Below, piece after piece: positions 1 to 7,090 of a stretch of 64,000 nt of DNA; within the stretch, counting starts at the first letter, position 1, and each line of letters opens with the position of its first letter. The stretch is from the NCBI RefSeq assembly GCF_020524165.1, contig NZ_JAIVKU010000005.1:62001-126000 (forward strand), in the 5' to 3' direction. The position numbers and the translations under genes are program-made. The stretch comes from Guptibacillus hwajinpoensis (GTDB lineage Bacteria; Bacillota; Bacilli; Bacillales; Guptibacillaceae). The notes under the pieces are model-generated. The model was not told the origin of the DNA. It saw nothing but the letters and a program-made list of their open reading frames with translations, and made no database searches.

Positions 1-753
1 TCTTCAAAAATCGTTCTTGGCATACAGAACGCTGATGGGCTACTCACACAAAGAACTTACGAAAGTTTGGCATGCGGTAGTTTTTTATTAACCACAGATT
101 CTCCAGCTGTTCACCGCCATTTCACTGTAGGGGAACACCTCCTTACGAGCATGAATCCAGAAGATACCGTTCAGTTGGCTAACTATTATCTTAAACATAA
201 TAAAAAAAGGAGAGCTATTTCATCGAAAGGAAAATCGTATGTACGTGAGCATCATACTTATGTCCATCGAATTGAAGAAATGGTGAAGAAAATTAATCCT
301 TATCTAAAATCTAAAAAACTAAATTCGAGATCAATAGTAAAAAACCCCGTTCCTGTGGATCAAATGAATAGTCAACAACAAACCAATAAATTCATATTAT
401 CTGAGCGAAGACCAAAACGCATCATTATAAAAAAAGACATGATTACTGAGAATTTCAAAATGAAATCAGCAAAATTAACTCTTACTTTACCCAATTCACC
501 AGTAGCGAGAAACCCTGTTATACATTGTCATTTTCTACTTAATGAATTGTCAGATAACATGATTATTCAGGGATACATTCCTCAACTTTCAAGCCGCATT
601 ATGACTTTAAAGGCTGAAACATCATCTAATAACGAATACTACTTTGATATAACTGAATTAATTAAACAAATGATCGAATCTAGTAATACAAATTTCGGAA
701 TATGCTTACAACCGTCAGTAAAAACTTTTACTCCTCAAATCAATCTCAACTAA
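1..753 (+). CDS. CgeB-type glycosyltransferase, C-terminal part (5' end outside window)
   Basis: The frame is open from base 1, so this is the C-terminal part of a longer gene; the TTG at 67 is internal. The first ~95 residues carry the closing motif of CgeB-like family-1 glycosyltransferases: YESLACGSFLLTTDSP, then GEHLL, then a YYLKHNKKRRAISSKG / HTYVHRIEEM tail. Members of this family glycosylate spore-surface or other surface proteins. After a polar linker, the last ~120 residues form a separate domain ending in a FDITELIKQMI...NFGICLQ pattern, which resembles DNRLRE-type beta-sandwich modules of surface proteins. A converging sugar-nucleotide operon follows, so a role in making or attaching a spore or cell-surface glycan is likely. 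The transferase half is fairly certain; the DNRLRE reading is inference. Confidence 0.75.
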   Translation, partial: SSKIVLGIQNADGLLTQRTYESLACGSFLLTTDSPAVHRHFTVGEHLLTSMNPEDTVQLANYYLKHNKKRRAISSKGKSYVREHHTYVHRIEEMVKKINPYLKSKKLNSRSIVKNPVPVDQMNSQQQTNKFILSERRPKRIIIKKDMITENFKMKSAKLTLTLPNSPVARNPVIHCHFLLNELSDNMIIQGYIPQLSSRIMTLKAETSSNNEYYFDITELIKQMIESSNTNFGICLQPSVKTFTPQINLN

Positions 754-780
754 TCGATCGTAGTCAAATATCATTATGAC

Positions 781-828
781 AAAAAAAGATTTTCTGGCAC
801 AAAGTGTTTCTGTCAGAAAATCTTTTTT
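781..828. terminator. Bidirectional rho-independent terminator
   Basis: A-rich arm AAAAGATTTTCTG and its complement CAGAAAATCTTTT enclose a 17-base loop, with A- and T-runs on either side. It lies between two convergent genes and can serve both. Confidence 0.85.
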
Positions 829-886
829 AGATTCCAATCCAAACACGAAATGAAACCCTCATCATATTATTTTGATAACCTCGAAT

Positions 887-1987
887 TTAACCTTCAAAGT
901 CTTGAATACAAGATATAATGTTTCGCTGTTGATTATTTGTTAATTCAGGAAAAAGGGGTAAAGCTAACGACTGGTTCGCAAGGTTTTCAGCTACTGGTAA
1001 ATCGCCTTTTTTATAACCTAAAGAACGGAACGCCTTCTGTAAATGAAGTGGACATGGATAATAATGACCTGTTGCAATCCCACGTTTGCCAAGAAAAGCG
1101 GATAATTTCTTACTGTTCTTGGATTGTATAATATATAAGTGAAATACATGTTGTACGTATTCTTTAGTAAAAGGTGTTGTGATTTCTAAAGTGTTAAATG
1201 CACTGGAGTAAATCATTGCTTTTTCTCTTCTCTTTTGATTCCACTCATCTAATTTTTTTAGTTTAATTCTTAGGATAGCAGCTTGTATCTCATCTAATCT
1301 GCTATTATAACCAATTACTTCATGATAATATTTCTCAGAAGATCCATGTGATGCAAGTAATTGAACGTTTTGTGCAAGTTCTTCATTATTCGTAAGAACT
1401 AAACCCCCATCACCATAACCACCAAGATTTTTAGTAGGAAAAAATGAAATACAACCTGCCACTCCAATCGTTCCTGCCTGCTGATTTTTATACCGAGCTC
1501 CTAATGCTTGACAAGCATCTTCAATAATAAATAAATTGTATTTTTTTCCTAATGTAATAAATGCGTCCATCTCTGCAGGTTGACCAAAAATATGAACTGG
1601 AATGATTGCCTTCGTTTTGTTTGTTATTTTTTTCTCGACTTTTTCAGGGCACAAATTGTAAGTTAGCGGGTCTATATCTGCAAAAACTGGAGTTGCACCT
1701 ACTCGAGCAATAGCTTCGGCACTTGCAAAAAAAGAATAGGGGGATGTAATGACTTCATCCCCGTCACCTATGTTTAAGGCTTGCATTGAAAGAATCAAAG
1801 AATCTGTCCCATTTGCGGTCGGAATTGCAAAATCCGCACCTGTATAGTCAGAGATTTCAGTGCAAAACGACTTTGTTTCCTCACCATTTATATATACTCC
1901 ACTTTCTAAAACTCTTTTAATTGCTCTGTCAATCTCACTTTCTAACGAGCGATATTGCGATAAAAGATCGATCAAAGGGATTGTCAT
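887..1987 (-). CDS. DegT/DnrJ/EryC1/StrS sugar aminotransferase (WbpE-like)
   Basis: A PLP-dependent fold-type I aminotransferase of 366 residues, the normal length for the family. EDACQALGA (Asp157 contacts the PLP pyridine nitrogen) and SFFPTKNLGG (Lys186, the PLP Schiff-base lysine) are intact. These enzymes transaminate a keto-sugar nucleotide. It is the last gene of a three-gene operon with a Gfo/Idh oxidoreductase and a left-handed beta-helix acyltransferase. That is the WbpB-WbpE-WbpD set which makes UDP-2,3-diacetamido-uronic acids or related 3-amino sugars. Its ATG overlaps the stop of the upstream gene by four bases (ATGA). The exact sugar is unknown. The candidate sigma-K promoter in front of the operon suggests mother-cell expression late in sporulation. 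Confidence 0.88.
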   Translation of the reverse strand: MTIPLIDLLSQYRSLESEIDRAIKRVLESGVYINGEETKSFCTEISDYTGADFAIPTANGTDSLILSMQALNIGDGDEVITSPYSFFASAEAIARVGATPVFADIDPLTYNLCPEKVEKKITNKTKAIIPVHIFGQPAEMDAFITLGKKYNLFIIEDACQALGARYKNQQAGTIGVAGCISFFPTKNLGGYGDGGLVLTNNEELAQNVQLLASHGSSEKYYHEVIGYNSRLDEIQAAILRIKLKKLDEWNQKRREKAMIYSSAFNTLEITTPFTKEYVQHVFHLYIIQSKNSKKLSAFLGKRGIATGHYYPCPLHLQKAFRSLGYKKGDLPVAENLANQSLALPLFPELTNNQQRNIISCIQDFEG

Positions 1988-2697
1988 TTCTTCCCTCTTC
2001 CCTTTATAGAATTAATTTCTTTAGCTGGATTACCTATAAAAACAGTTGAATCCGGAACATCCTTTGTTACAACAGAACCTGCACCAATAACCGAATCCTT
2101 TCCAATCACTATTCCAGGAAGCAATGTAGCATTATTCCCTACACTAGCTCCGCTTTTTAGATAAGGACCTTTGAGAGGTGTTAATGAACGTCTCATGTGT
2201 TTATCATTTGACGTAGACACTTCAGGGCCAATAAATACATTATCTTCAAGAACCATATCGGCAGTAATATATGCTCCAGTTTGAATAACGCACATAGATC
2301 CGACACTTGTTCTACATTCAATTTTGGCACTTCTACCAATCACGGTAGAATTACCAATGTTACTATTCTCTCTTATGCTTGCTTGATCACCAATGAAAAC
2401 ATCTTCACCTATTGTCGTACCAGCATATAGTACAACGCCATTCCCAATAATACTTCCTGCCTTAATAATGAGAGAATCTTGATTTTTAACATCATTTATA
2501 ATTCTTGTGTTCTTACTAGGTTGACAACCCATCACATTATTACAACCAATTTGCACATTATCTCCAATGATTGTATTTTCCAAAATCACTGTATTATGGC
2601 CAATGTTTACATTACTTCCTATTTTAACGTCTTTCTCAATGACAATATTTCGTCCTAGTTTGCAGCTTGTATCAATATAAACCGAATCATCAATCAT
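1984..2697 (-). CDS. Left-handed beta-helix acyltransferase (WbpD/WlbB-like)
   Basis: About 237 residues made almost wholly of hexapeptide repeats ([LIV]GxxxxI: IGSNVNIGHNTVI, IGDNVQIGCN, IGEDVFIGD and so on), ending in GAGSVVTKDVPDSTVFIGNPAKEI. This is the signature of trimeric acetyltransferases that N-acetylate amino-sugar nucleotides. An in-frame GTG at 2709 abuts the preceding stop but has no ribosome binding site. The ATG at 2697 follows GGTGGGG at good spacing and is preferred. It lies between the oxidoreductase and the aminotransferase and presumably acetylates the amino group that the aminotransferase installs. The acyl donor and acceptor are inferred from context. Confidence 0.85.
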   Translation of the reverse strand: MIDDSVYIDTSCKLGRNIVIEKDVKIGSNVNIGHNTVILENTIIGDNVQIGCNNVMGCQPSKNTRIINDVKNQDSLIIKAGSIIGNGVVLYAGTTIGEDVFIGDQASIRENSNIGNSTVIGRSAKIECRTSVGSMCVIQTGAYITADMVLEDNVFIGPEVSTSNDKHMRRSLTPLKGPYLKSGASVGNNATLLPGIVIGKDSVIGAGSVVTKDVPDSTVFIGNPAKEINSIKGRGKK

Positions 2698-2709
2698 CTC
2701 TATCCCCAC

Positions 2710-3678
2710 CTAATGATTTTTAGATTTAGAGTCGCCATTCAAGATTAATCGACTAATCTTGTCCGCTACTTTTAGAGCATTGAGACCGTCTTCTCCGGTA
2801 ACTTTTGGTTCTCTATTAGTTGAGACTGAATCAATGAAATCCTGCAATTCTAATTTAAGCGCATTGCCGTTTGGAATTGATATGATTTCTACCAGACTTT
2901 GTTGATTATAATAAGATTTCAATTGATCTGAACAAAATTTCGGAGAACGAGAAATCTCTATTTTTTTCTCTAAAAAATCTACCTTTATAAATGCTTTCGT
3001 TGTTATGATTCTCATCGATCTTACTCTATCTTCTGTAACATGACTTGAAGTTAACTGTGAAATAATTCCGCCCTCAAACTCCAGGAGGCCGATAGCATGC
3101 TTGATTACATTATTGTATGTTTGACCTAAAGCAAAAATCTGTTGAATCTCTTTATTTAAAAGATGTTGAAGAATGTATATATCATGAATCATCAAATCGT
3201 AGACTACGTCCCAATTAGCCGTCCGATTATCTAATTGGCTCAATCTGTGTACATCAACGGCTAGAATTTTTTCATTGGAAAGTATTTTTTCAAGCTCTTT
3301 AACGACCGGATTAAAAATCTCAATATGACCTACCTGAAGGATAACTCCAGAATCGTGCGCTAGTTGAATTAATTCACTTGCTTGCTCAAGAGATGTCGTG
3401 ATAGGCTTTTCGACTAAAATGTGTACATGATGTTTTATACATTCGATACTAATGTCAAAATGAGTATGAGTAGGCGTGGTAATACTAACCGCATTTACAT
3501 TATTTAATAAGTCACTCAATTCCCGATACGCCTTTAAGTTATATTTCCCAGCAATTTCAAGCGCTTTATTGTAATCTATATCATATACTCCTATCAACTG
3601 ACAGGAATTCATTAATGTTGAATACATACTTATGTGGTTTTCACCCATTTTCCCTGTCCCAATGACACCAACTTTCAT
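2710..3678 (-). CDS. Gfo/Idh/MocA-family NAD(P)-dependent oxidoreductase (WbpB-like)
   Basis: 322 residues. The N-terminal Rossmann motif GVIGTGKMG is followed by TTPTHTH and by the family marker EKP at residues 90-92 (LVEKPITT), then the C-terminal alpha/beta dimerisation domain. In 3-amino-sugar pathways this enzyme oxidises the C3 hydroxyl of a UDP-sugar to the ketone used by the aminotransferase two genes downstream. It is the first gene of the operon, with AAGGTGATG eight bases before the ATG. No UDP-GlcNAc 6-dehydrogenase (WbpA) is present in the window, so the uronic acid precursor, if used, must come from elsewhere. Confidence 0.87.
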   Translation of the reverse strand: MKVGVIGTGKMGENHISMYSTLMNSCQLIGVYDIDYNKALEIAGKYNLKAYRELSDLLNNVNAVSITTPTHTHFDISIECIKHHVHILVEKPITTSLEQASELIQLAHDSGVILQVGHIEIFNPVVKELEKILSNEKILAVDVHRLSQLDNRTANWDVVYDLMIHDIYILQHLLNKEIQQIFALGQTYNNVIKHAIGLLEFEGGIISQLTSSHVTEDRVRSMRIITTKAFIKVDFLEKKIEISRSPKFCSDQLKSYYNQQSLVEIISIPNGNALKLELQDFIDSVSTNREPKVTGEDGLNALKVADKISRLILNGDSKSKNH

Positions 3679-3718
3679 AAAATCATCACCTTAATCCAAT
3701 CTTGTCTTAGCTCTTTAA

Positions 3719-3745
3719 TATAATATGAAATCTCATTCAAAAAGT
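3719..3745 (-). promoter_or_regulatory. Candidate sigma-K promoter of the amino-sugar operon
   Basis: On the minus strand, AC is followed after 16 bases by CATATTATA, matching the Bacillus sigma-K consensus AC-N16/17-CATANNNTA. The -10 element ends 40 bases before the ATG of the first gene. Sigma-K drives late mother-cell genes for coat and crust. The motif is short and could occur by chance; support comes from its position and from similar sites at other coat-like genes here. Confidence 0.5.
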
Positions 3746-3810
3746 ACTGAACATATTCATTAAATACTCAAAAAGAGTACATAATAAATAAATTGGACAT
3801 TTGCGTATTA

Positions 3811-3851
3811 AAAAAATCATAAACGATTGGTAGCTACCGATCGTTTATGAT
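3811..3851 (-). terminator. Rho-independent terminator overlapping a stop codon
   Basis: Twelve-base arms ATCATAAACGAT / ATCGTTTATGAT, plus an inner palindrome GGTAGCTACC, precede a T-run on the minus strand. The last codons and TAG stop of the adjacent glycosyltransferase lie inside the hairpin. Confidence 0.85.
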
Positions 3852-4757
3852 TTCCTTCACGCGTGTGATCAATTGTTTCACTCTCAATTCTGTAGAGTGA
3901 TTCTTATGAACCATTTCATATCCATTATTTACAATCCTCTGGGTTTCCAATTCATTACTCAAATAATAAAACGCCTTTTCTTTAAAGTTGGATTCGTTAA
4001 TCGATACAAAGTTTTCTCCATCATTATAGCCAAGATCCTGAAGTTCTTGGTTTGAAGGTGCTAACAATAAAGTTTTACAAGCTAATACTTCAAAGTATTT
4101 TAATAGAGGAAAATGTAAAGAACTATCACATGTTAAAAATAGTTTAGCACGATTTATTTCTCTTGCATAAATCTCCCCTGTTAAGACCTTACCGTCATCT
4201 ATAACTCCATACCCTGGATGTTTGAGATGAACAAACCCATTCACACTCCTCATTTCTTCTTCCATCTTTACCCGTAATGGGTAATATCTTGGATCCATTG
4301 CCCCCATCATTAGAACATTATAAATTTTGTTTTCACCATAATCTCTGAAAATATCTTCTGGTACATGAAAAGGAAACCATACCATTCGGTCTTCAAACTC
4401 AGGATACCAGCTTAGAAAGGAATCTCTGCAAATAGAAAAAATGTGTTGAATATTTTCTTTTAAAATAAACCTCTTTCTTTGTGACACTTTATAATGCAGG
4501 TCGTGCATAATTATTCCATAAGGCACAGTTAAACTTTTAAGACCTTTAATTTCTGGACAGTAGTCTGGCTTGAAGTCATTTAAAAGTATAAAGTCGGGTT
4601 CTTGTGATAATTGAGAAAGAATGGCCTGTATGTGCCCTCTTTTATGCCAAAGTGTTAAGTCAGTATGTTTACTTAATTCACGTGATAAATAATAACTGCT
4701 TTTTTCAATATTCTTAGAAAAATCTCTCGTTATAAACAGGATCTTTAATTTTTCCAT
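3834..4757 (-). CDS. CgeB-like family-1 glycosyltransferase
   Basis: About 307 residues. It begins MEKLKILFITRDFSKNIEKSSYYLSRELSKH, a typical GT-B N-terminus, and ends in the CgeB-type module (LKYFEVLACKTLLLAPSNQELQDLG, then DGENFV). AAGGAG is seven bases before the ATG at 4757; ATG 4760 is an alternative, and the longer frame to 4823 has no ribosome binding site. It probably transfers a sugar from a nucleotide donor to a surface glycan or protein. Its neighbours (sugar-nucleotide operon, Cys-rich coat-like gene) suggest spore-surface glycosylation. Donor and acceptor are unknown. Confidence 0.75.
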   Translation of the reverse strand: MEKLKILFITRDFSKNIEKSSYYLSRELSKHTDLTLWHKRGHIQAILSQLSQEPDFILLNDFKPDYCPEIKGLKSLTVPYGIIMHDLHYKVSQRKRFILKENIQHIFSICRDSFLSWYPEFEDRMVWFPFHVPEDIFRDYGENKIYNVLMMGAMDPRYYPLRVKMEEEMRSVNGFVHLKHPGYGVIDDGKVLTGEIYAREINRAKLFLTCDSSLHFPLLKYFEVLACKTLLLAPSNQELQDLGYNDGENFVSINESNFKEKAFYYLSNELETQRIVNNGYEMVHKNHSTELRVKQLITRVKEIINDR

Positions 4758-4879
4758 CATGGAACTCCTTTCTCTATGAAATATAATTGGTAATATTCCT
4801 TTAGAATTTAGGTGCTCATCCAAACCATTATCTCTTCATTAGGATAAGATATAGTAATTGAAAAAAAGGAGGTTAACAT

Positions 4880-5179
4880 ATGTCAAGTTTATTTGATCAT
4901 TGCACAAATCATTCTAAGAGAAGCAGTTGTGGAAAGTGTCTTTGTGCGAAATTAAAAAACGAATGTGAAGGAAGTAGATTCTTTATTTTAATTGATGGTT
5001 TCCCAGAATTTATTGAAGCCACATTTATTGGATTTAGAGACCGTTCTTGCTGCGCAAAATTCTTAGTAAGTAATCTCGTATCTCCAATTAGCGTTTTTCC
5101 AAATGGGATCGGCAGTAACTTCACTTTGTATATTGATTGTCGTGATTTGAAAGCCCTCGTTCCACTTAAAGCAAAATAA
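4880..5179 (+). CDS. Cysteine-rich protein, possible CotY/CotZ-like spore crust protein
   Basis: 99 residues with seven cysteines (CGKCLC, NEC, SCC, IDC). The middle (FILIDGFPEFIEATFIGFRDRSCCAKFLVS) and the closing IDCRDLKALVPL recall the CotY/CotZ/ExsY pattern of a Cys-stitched beta-rich core. The likeness is weak and the protein is shorter than CotZ (~150 residues). A strong AAGGAGG lies seven bases before the ATG, and a good terminator follows. Adjacent genes are coat- and glycan-related. If real, it would sit in the spore outer coat or crust and be disulfide cross-linked. No clear sigma-K or sigma-E promoter was found upstream. Confidence 0.6.
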   Translation: MSSLFDHCTNHSKRSSCGKCLCAKLKNECEGSRFFILIDGFPEFIEATFIGFRDRSCCAKFLVSNLVSPISVFPNGIGSNFTLYIDCRDLKALVPLKAK

Positions 5180-5215
5180 TGAGATCTCAAATCCAAATTT
5201 ATTTCTTCTTCCCCA

Positions 5216-5254
5216 GAAGCAATCTAACTTTTAGTTGGTTTGCTTCTTTTTTTT
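5216..5254 (+). terminator. Rho-independent terminator
   Basis: GAAGCAA / TTGCTTC arms with an inner AACT/AGTT pairing, followed by eight T. It ends the Cys-rich gene. Confidence 0.8.
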
Positions 5255-5423
5255 AGAATATTTTTATATAGTCTTAATTGATACCATCTTTAAATATATT
5301 CTTAAATCTAAATGTACCAAATTATCACCTGGGTTATTTTCTACCGCTTTACATCTAGAAATTGATACTATTAAACAATATATTCCACCTTAATAACTAG
5401 CTTCCTTATTCATAAAAAACACC

Positions 5424-5465
5424 CTATAGAGTAGACCTTTTACATAGTCTGCTCTATAGAGTAGA
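5424..5465. repeat. Two direct copies of CTATAGAGTAGA
   Basis: The 12-mer CTATAGAGTAGA occurs at 5424-5435 and 5454-5465, and the second copy is part of an imperfect palindrome (TCTACTCTATAGAGCAGA on the minus strand). It lies in the 342-base gene-free stretch 5180-5521, just downstream of the Cys/His-repeat gene. It could be a weak terminator or an operator. Apart from this and the terminator at 5216, nothing else was recognised in that stretch. Confidence 0.5.
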
Positions 5466-5521
5466 TATTTTGAGAGGAGGGCGTTTATAGCAATTCTCAT
5501 GGGAGGTAGGAATGAGGAAGA

Positions 5522-5803
5522 TTAATACTCCCAAATAATAAATTCTTCACTAGAATCACAGGAATGGCAACAACACTGATGATGCGTTTCTTTGACCAGT
5601 TTACATTTGCATACAAAATGCTTGTCATGTTTTCGACAATGAGAACAAGAACAATGATCCACTTCTTTGCACTTACAAACCAGATGTTTGTCCTGTTTTT
5701 TTCGACAACCGCATTTCTTTTTAACCACTTGGCATTTGCAGATGATTTCTACTTCTTCTTCTTTATGACAATCATGAAAAAGACTTCTGCATTTTTTGCA
5801 CAT
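5522..5803 (-). CDS. Cys/His-rich repeat protein, probable spore coat component
   Basis: 93 residues with 19 cysteines and many His and Lys. Three diverged units follow one another: IICKCQVVKKKCGCRKKQDK, LVCKCKEVDHCSCSHCRKHDK and FVCKCKLVKETHHQCCCHSCD, preceded by MCKKCRSLFHDC. There is no signal peptide. The pattern suggests a metal-binding or disulfide cross-linked structural protein. GAGGTGAG precedes the ATG, and a candidate sigma-K promoter lies 35 bases upstream of the start, so late mother-cell expression and a place in the coat are likely. No named family was recognised. Confidence 0.7.
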   Translation of the reverse strand: MCKKCRSLFHDCHKEEEVEIICKCQVVKKKCGCRKKQDKHLVCKCKEVDHCSCSHCRKHDKHFVCKCKLVKETHHQCCCHSCDSSEEFIIWEY

Positions 5804-5838
5804 TTATCTCACCTCGCTTCTACACCGTAGCTTATTAG

Positions 5839-5865
5839 TAGTGTATGTTTGAACTTGGACGAGGT
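5839..5865 (-). promoter_or_regulatory. Candidate sigma-K promoter of the Cys/His-repeat gene
   Basis: Minus strand: AC, 16 bases, CATACACTA, a full match to AC-N16-CATANNNTA. The -10 lies 35 bases upstream of the ATG at 5803. Confidence 0.5.
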
Positions 5866-5913
5866 ATAGGTAAATGAGTGAATACACATAACCATTTTTA
5901 GTACTGTTTCAAT

Positions 5914-5943
5914 GAAAAAAACACCTTTGGAAAAGGTGTTTTT
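5914..5943 (-). terminator. Rho-independent terminator
   Basis: AAAAACACCTTT / AAAGGTGTTTTT hairpin with a T-run on the minus strand, just after the 310-residue CsxC paralog. Confidence 0.85.
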
Positions 5944-5974
5944 CTTGAAAGTCTTGAATCTAAAGATTCCTCTC

Positions 5975-6907
5975 TTATGGTAATTTAACAAGTTGCTTTT
6001 GCAGTAAATTTATTGAGAGATCTAAAACCATTTTCTCGGACATTTCTGTGAAAATGCCCTCAAAGGACGTGTCATTCTTTTGTTTTTTCTGTTTACAATG
6101 CAAGCATTCTTTTTCAACTTTAACCACTTCGACTTTTTCTTTAGGGAGCTCAACACGAACAGTCACGCCATCATCGAACAAAGACCTTTTTTTCTTACGT
6201 CTTTTCCCTCTCTTTTTTGGACTCACTTCTTCTTTTGCCACACACGTACATTCTAAGAGGATCTCTTTTTCATGCGATGGTTTAATGATCTTACCAGGTT
6301 TTCGGTTAAGAGATTGATCAATTTCTATGATTTCCGCTTTCACGAGTTCGCAATAGGGTATCTCATTAAAATATTGCGTGCTTTGCTGGGCAAATTGAGA
6401 TAAATCATCTGAAAGTAACTCGTCTTTTTCTGGATAACCAGATGGAAGCGGAGTGGAAATCATAAAATTAAACTCTTCTCTAGTATTAAAAAATGGGCCA
6501 ACTGGATCGGTTAAGAAACAATCAATCTTGGTATAACATTCAAATGGAACATTAACCGTTAGTGACTTAATATTTGTTTGAATCTCATTACGCTTACAAC
6601 TGATGGGATTCGAGGCATATTGGATATTTTTACGGACGAACCCACTTATAAAAAGTGTGCCTTCATTGCCTAAATGCAAAAGTTTGCATTGAGATAAAAA
6701 CACTCGCTTTTTAATATCTTTTATCTCTAACACGTGTTCTTCTTTTGGAAACTCTATATTTGCATGAGTAGGTATTTGAATTTTAATACTCTGTAGTAAG
6801 ACTGGAATTTTGACAATCTTGCCACTTCCATCGATCGCATGGATTTGAACTTTTTCAGGAATAAGTTCGTTAATAGTGGCACTTCGAATTCTTGGTTCTA
6901 TTTCCAT
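5975..6907 (-). CDS. CsxC/SPOCS-like spore surface protein, paralog with Lys/Cys-rich insertion
   Basis: 310 residues, clearly paralogous to the next gene upstream (7091-7843). Shared blocks are IKIQIPTHANIEFP, VLEIKDIKKRVFLSQCKLL, ISGFVRKNIQYA, SLTVNVPFEC, GYPEKDELL, TQYFNEIPYCEL and MSEKMVLDLSINLLQKQ. The fold looks like the SPOCS (DUF3794) beta domain of coat-associated CsxC-type proteins; the family name is from memory. Unlike its paralog, it has a ~60-residue insertion near residues 225-285 with two Cys pairs and a KKRGKRRKKKRS basic run. The ATG at 6907 follows a G-rich Shine-Dalgarno; the upstream TTG is ignored. A candidate sigma-K promoter precedes it. Confidence 0.75.
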   Translation of the reverse strand: MEIEPRIRSATINELIPEKVQIHAIDGSGKIVKIPVLLQSIKIQIPTHANIEFPKEEHVLEIKDIKKRVFLSQCKLLHLGNEGTLFISGFVRKNIQYASNPISCKRNEIQTNIKSLTVNVPFECYTKIDCFLTDPVGPFFNTREEFNFMISTPLPSGYPEKDELLSDDLSQFAQQSTQYFNEIPYCELVKAEIIEIDQSLNRKPGKIIKPSHEKEILLECTCVAKEEVSPKKRGKRRKKKRSLFDDGVTVRVELPKEKVEVVKVEKECLHCKQKKQKNDTSFEGIFTEMSEKMVLDLSINLLQKQLVKLP

Positions 6908-6939
6908 CAATTTGTCCCCCCTTTATATTCTTTTCATAC

Positions 6940-6966
6940 TATTTTATGCTTCAATCTTACAGTCGT
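6940..6966 (-). promoter_or_regulatory. Candidate sigma-K promoter of the CsxC paralog
   Basis: Minus strand: AC, 16 bases, CATAAAATA, a full match to AC-N16-CATANNNTA. The -10 ends 32 bases before the ATG at 6907. Confidence 0.5.
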
Positions 6967-7042
6967 TTGGACGAATTTTTAGTCAACTGCCTTTTTTACG
7001 AGTATCATTTTATTGTACTTATAATCGTTGGAATCCCTAACA

Positions 7043-7082
7043 ATTTAATAAGCTGATCCTATATAGGATCAGCTTATTAAAT
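7043..7082. repeat. Perfect 40-base palindrome between the CsxC paralogs
   Basis: Bases 7043-7062 are the exact reverse complement of 7063-7082 with no spacer (centre TCCTATATAGGA). On the plus strand it runs into ATATTTTTTT. On the minus strand, the direction of the flanking genes, the following sequence is AAATTGTTAG, a poor T-tract. It may terminate the upstream csxC-like gene, act in opposite-strand termination, or form a cruciform. Confidence 0.8.
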
Positions 7083-7090
7083 ATATTTTT

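Noticed and set aside
937-1131. 64-codon plus-strand frame opposite the aminotransferase
   Set aside because: Antisense shadow of a gene with intact catalytic motifs; no start signal.
4771-4879. Sporulation promoter for the 99-residue Cys-rich gene
   Set aside because: GATATAGTA upstream lacks the leading C and has no AC at the right distance.
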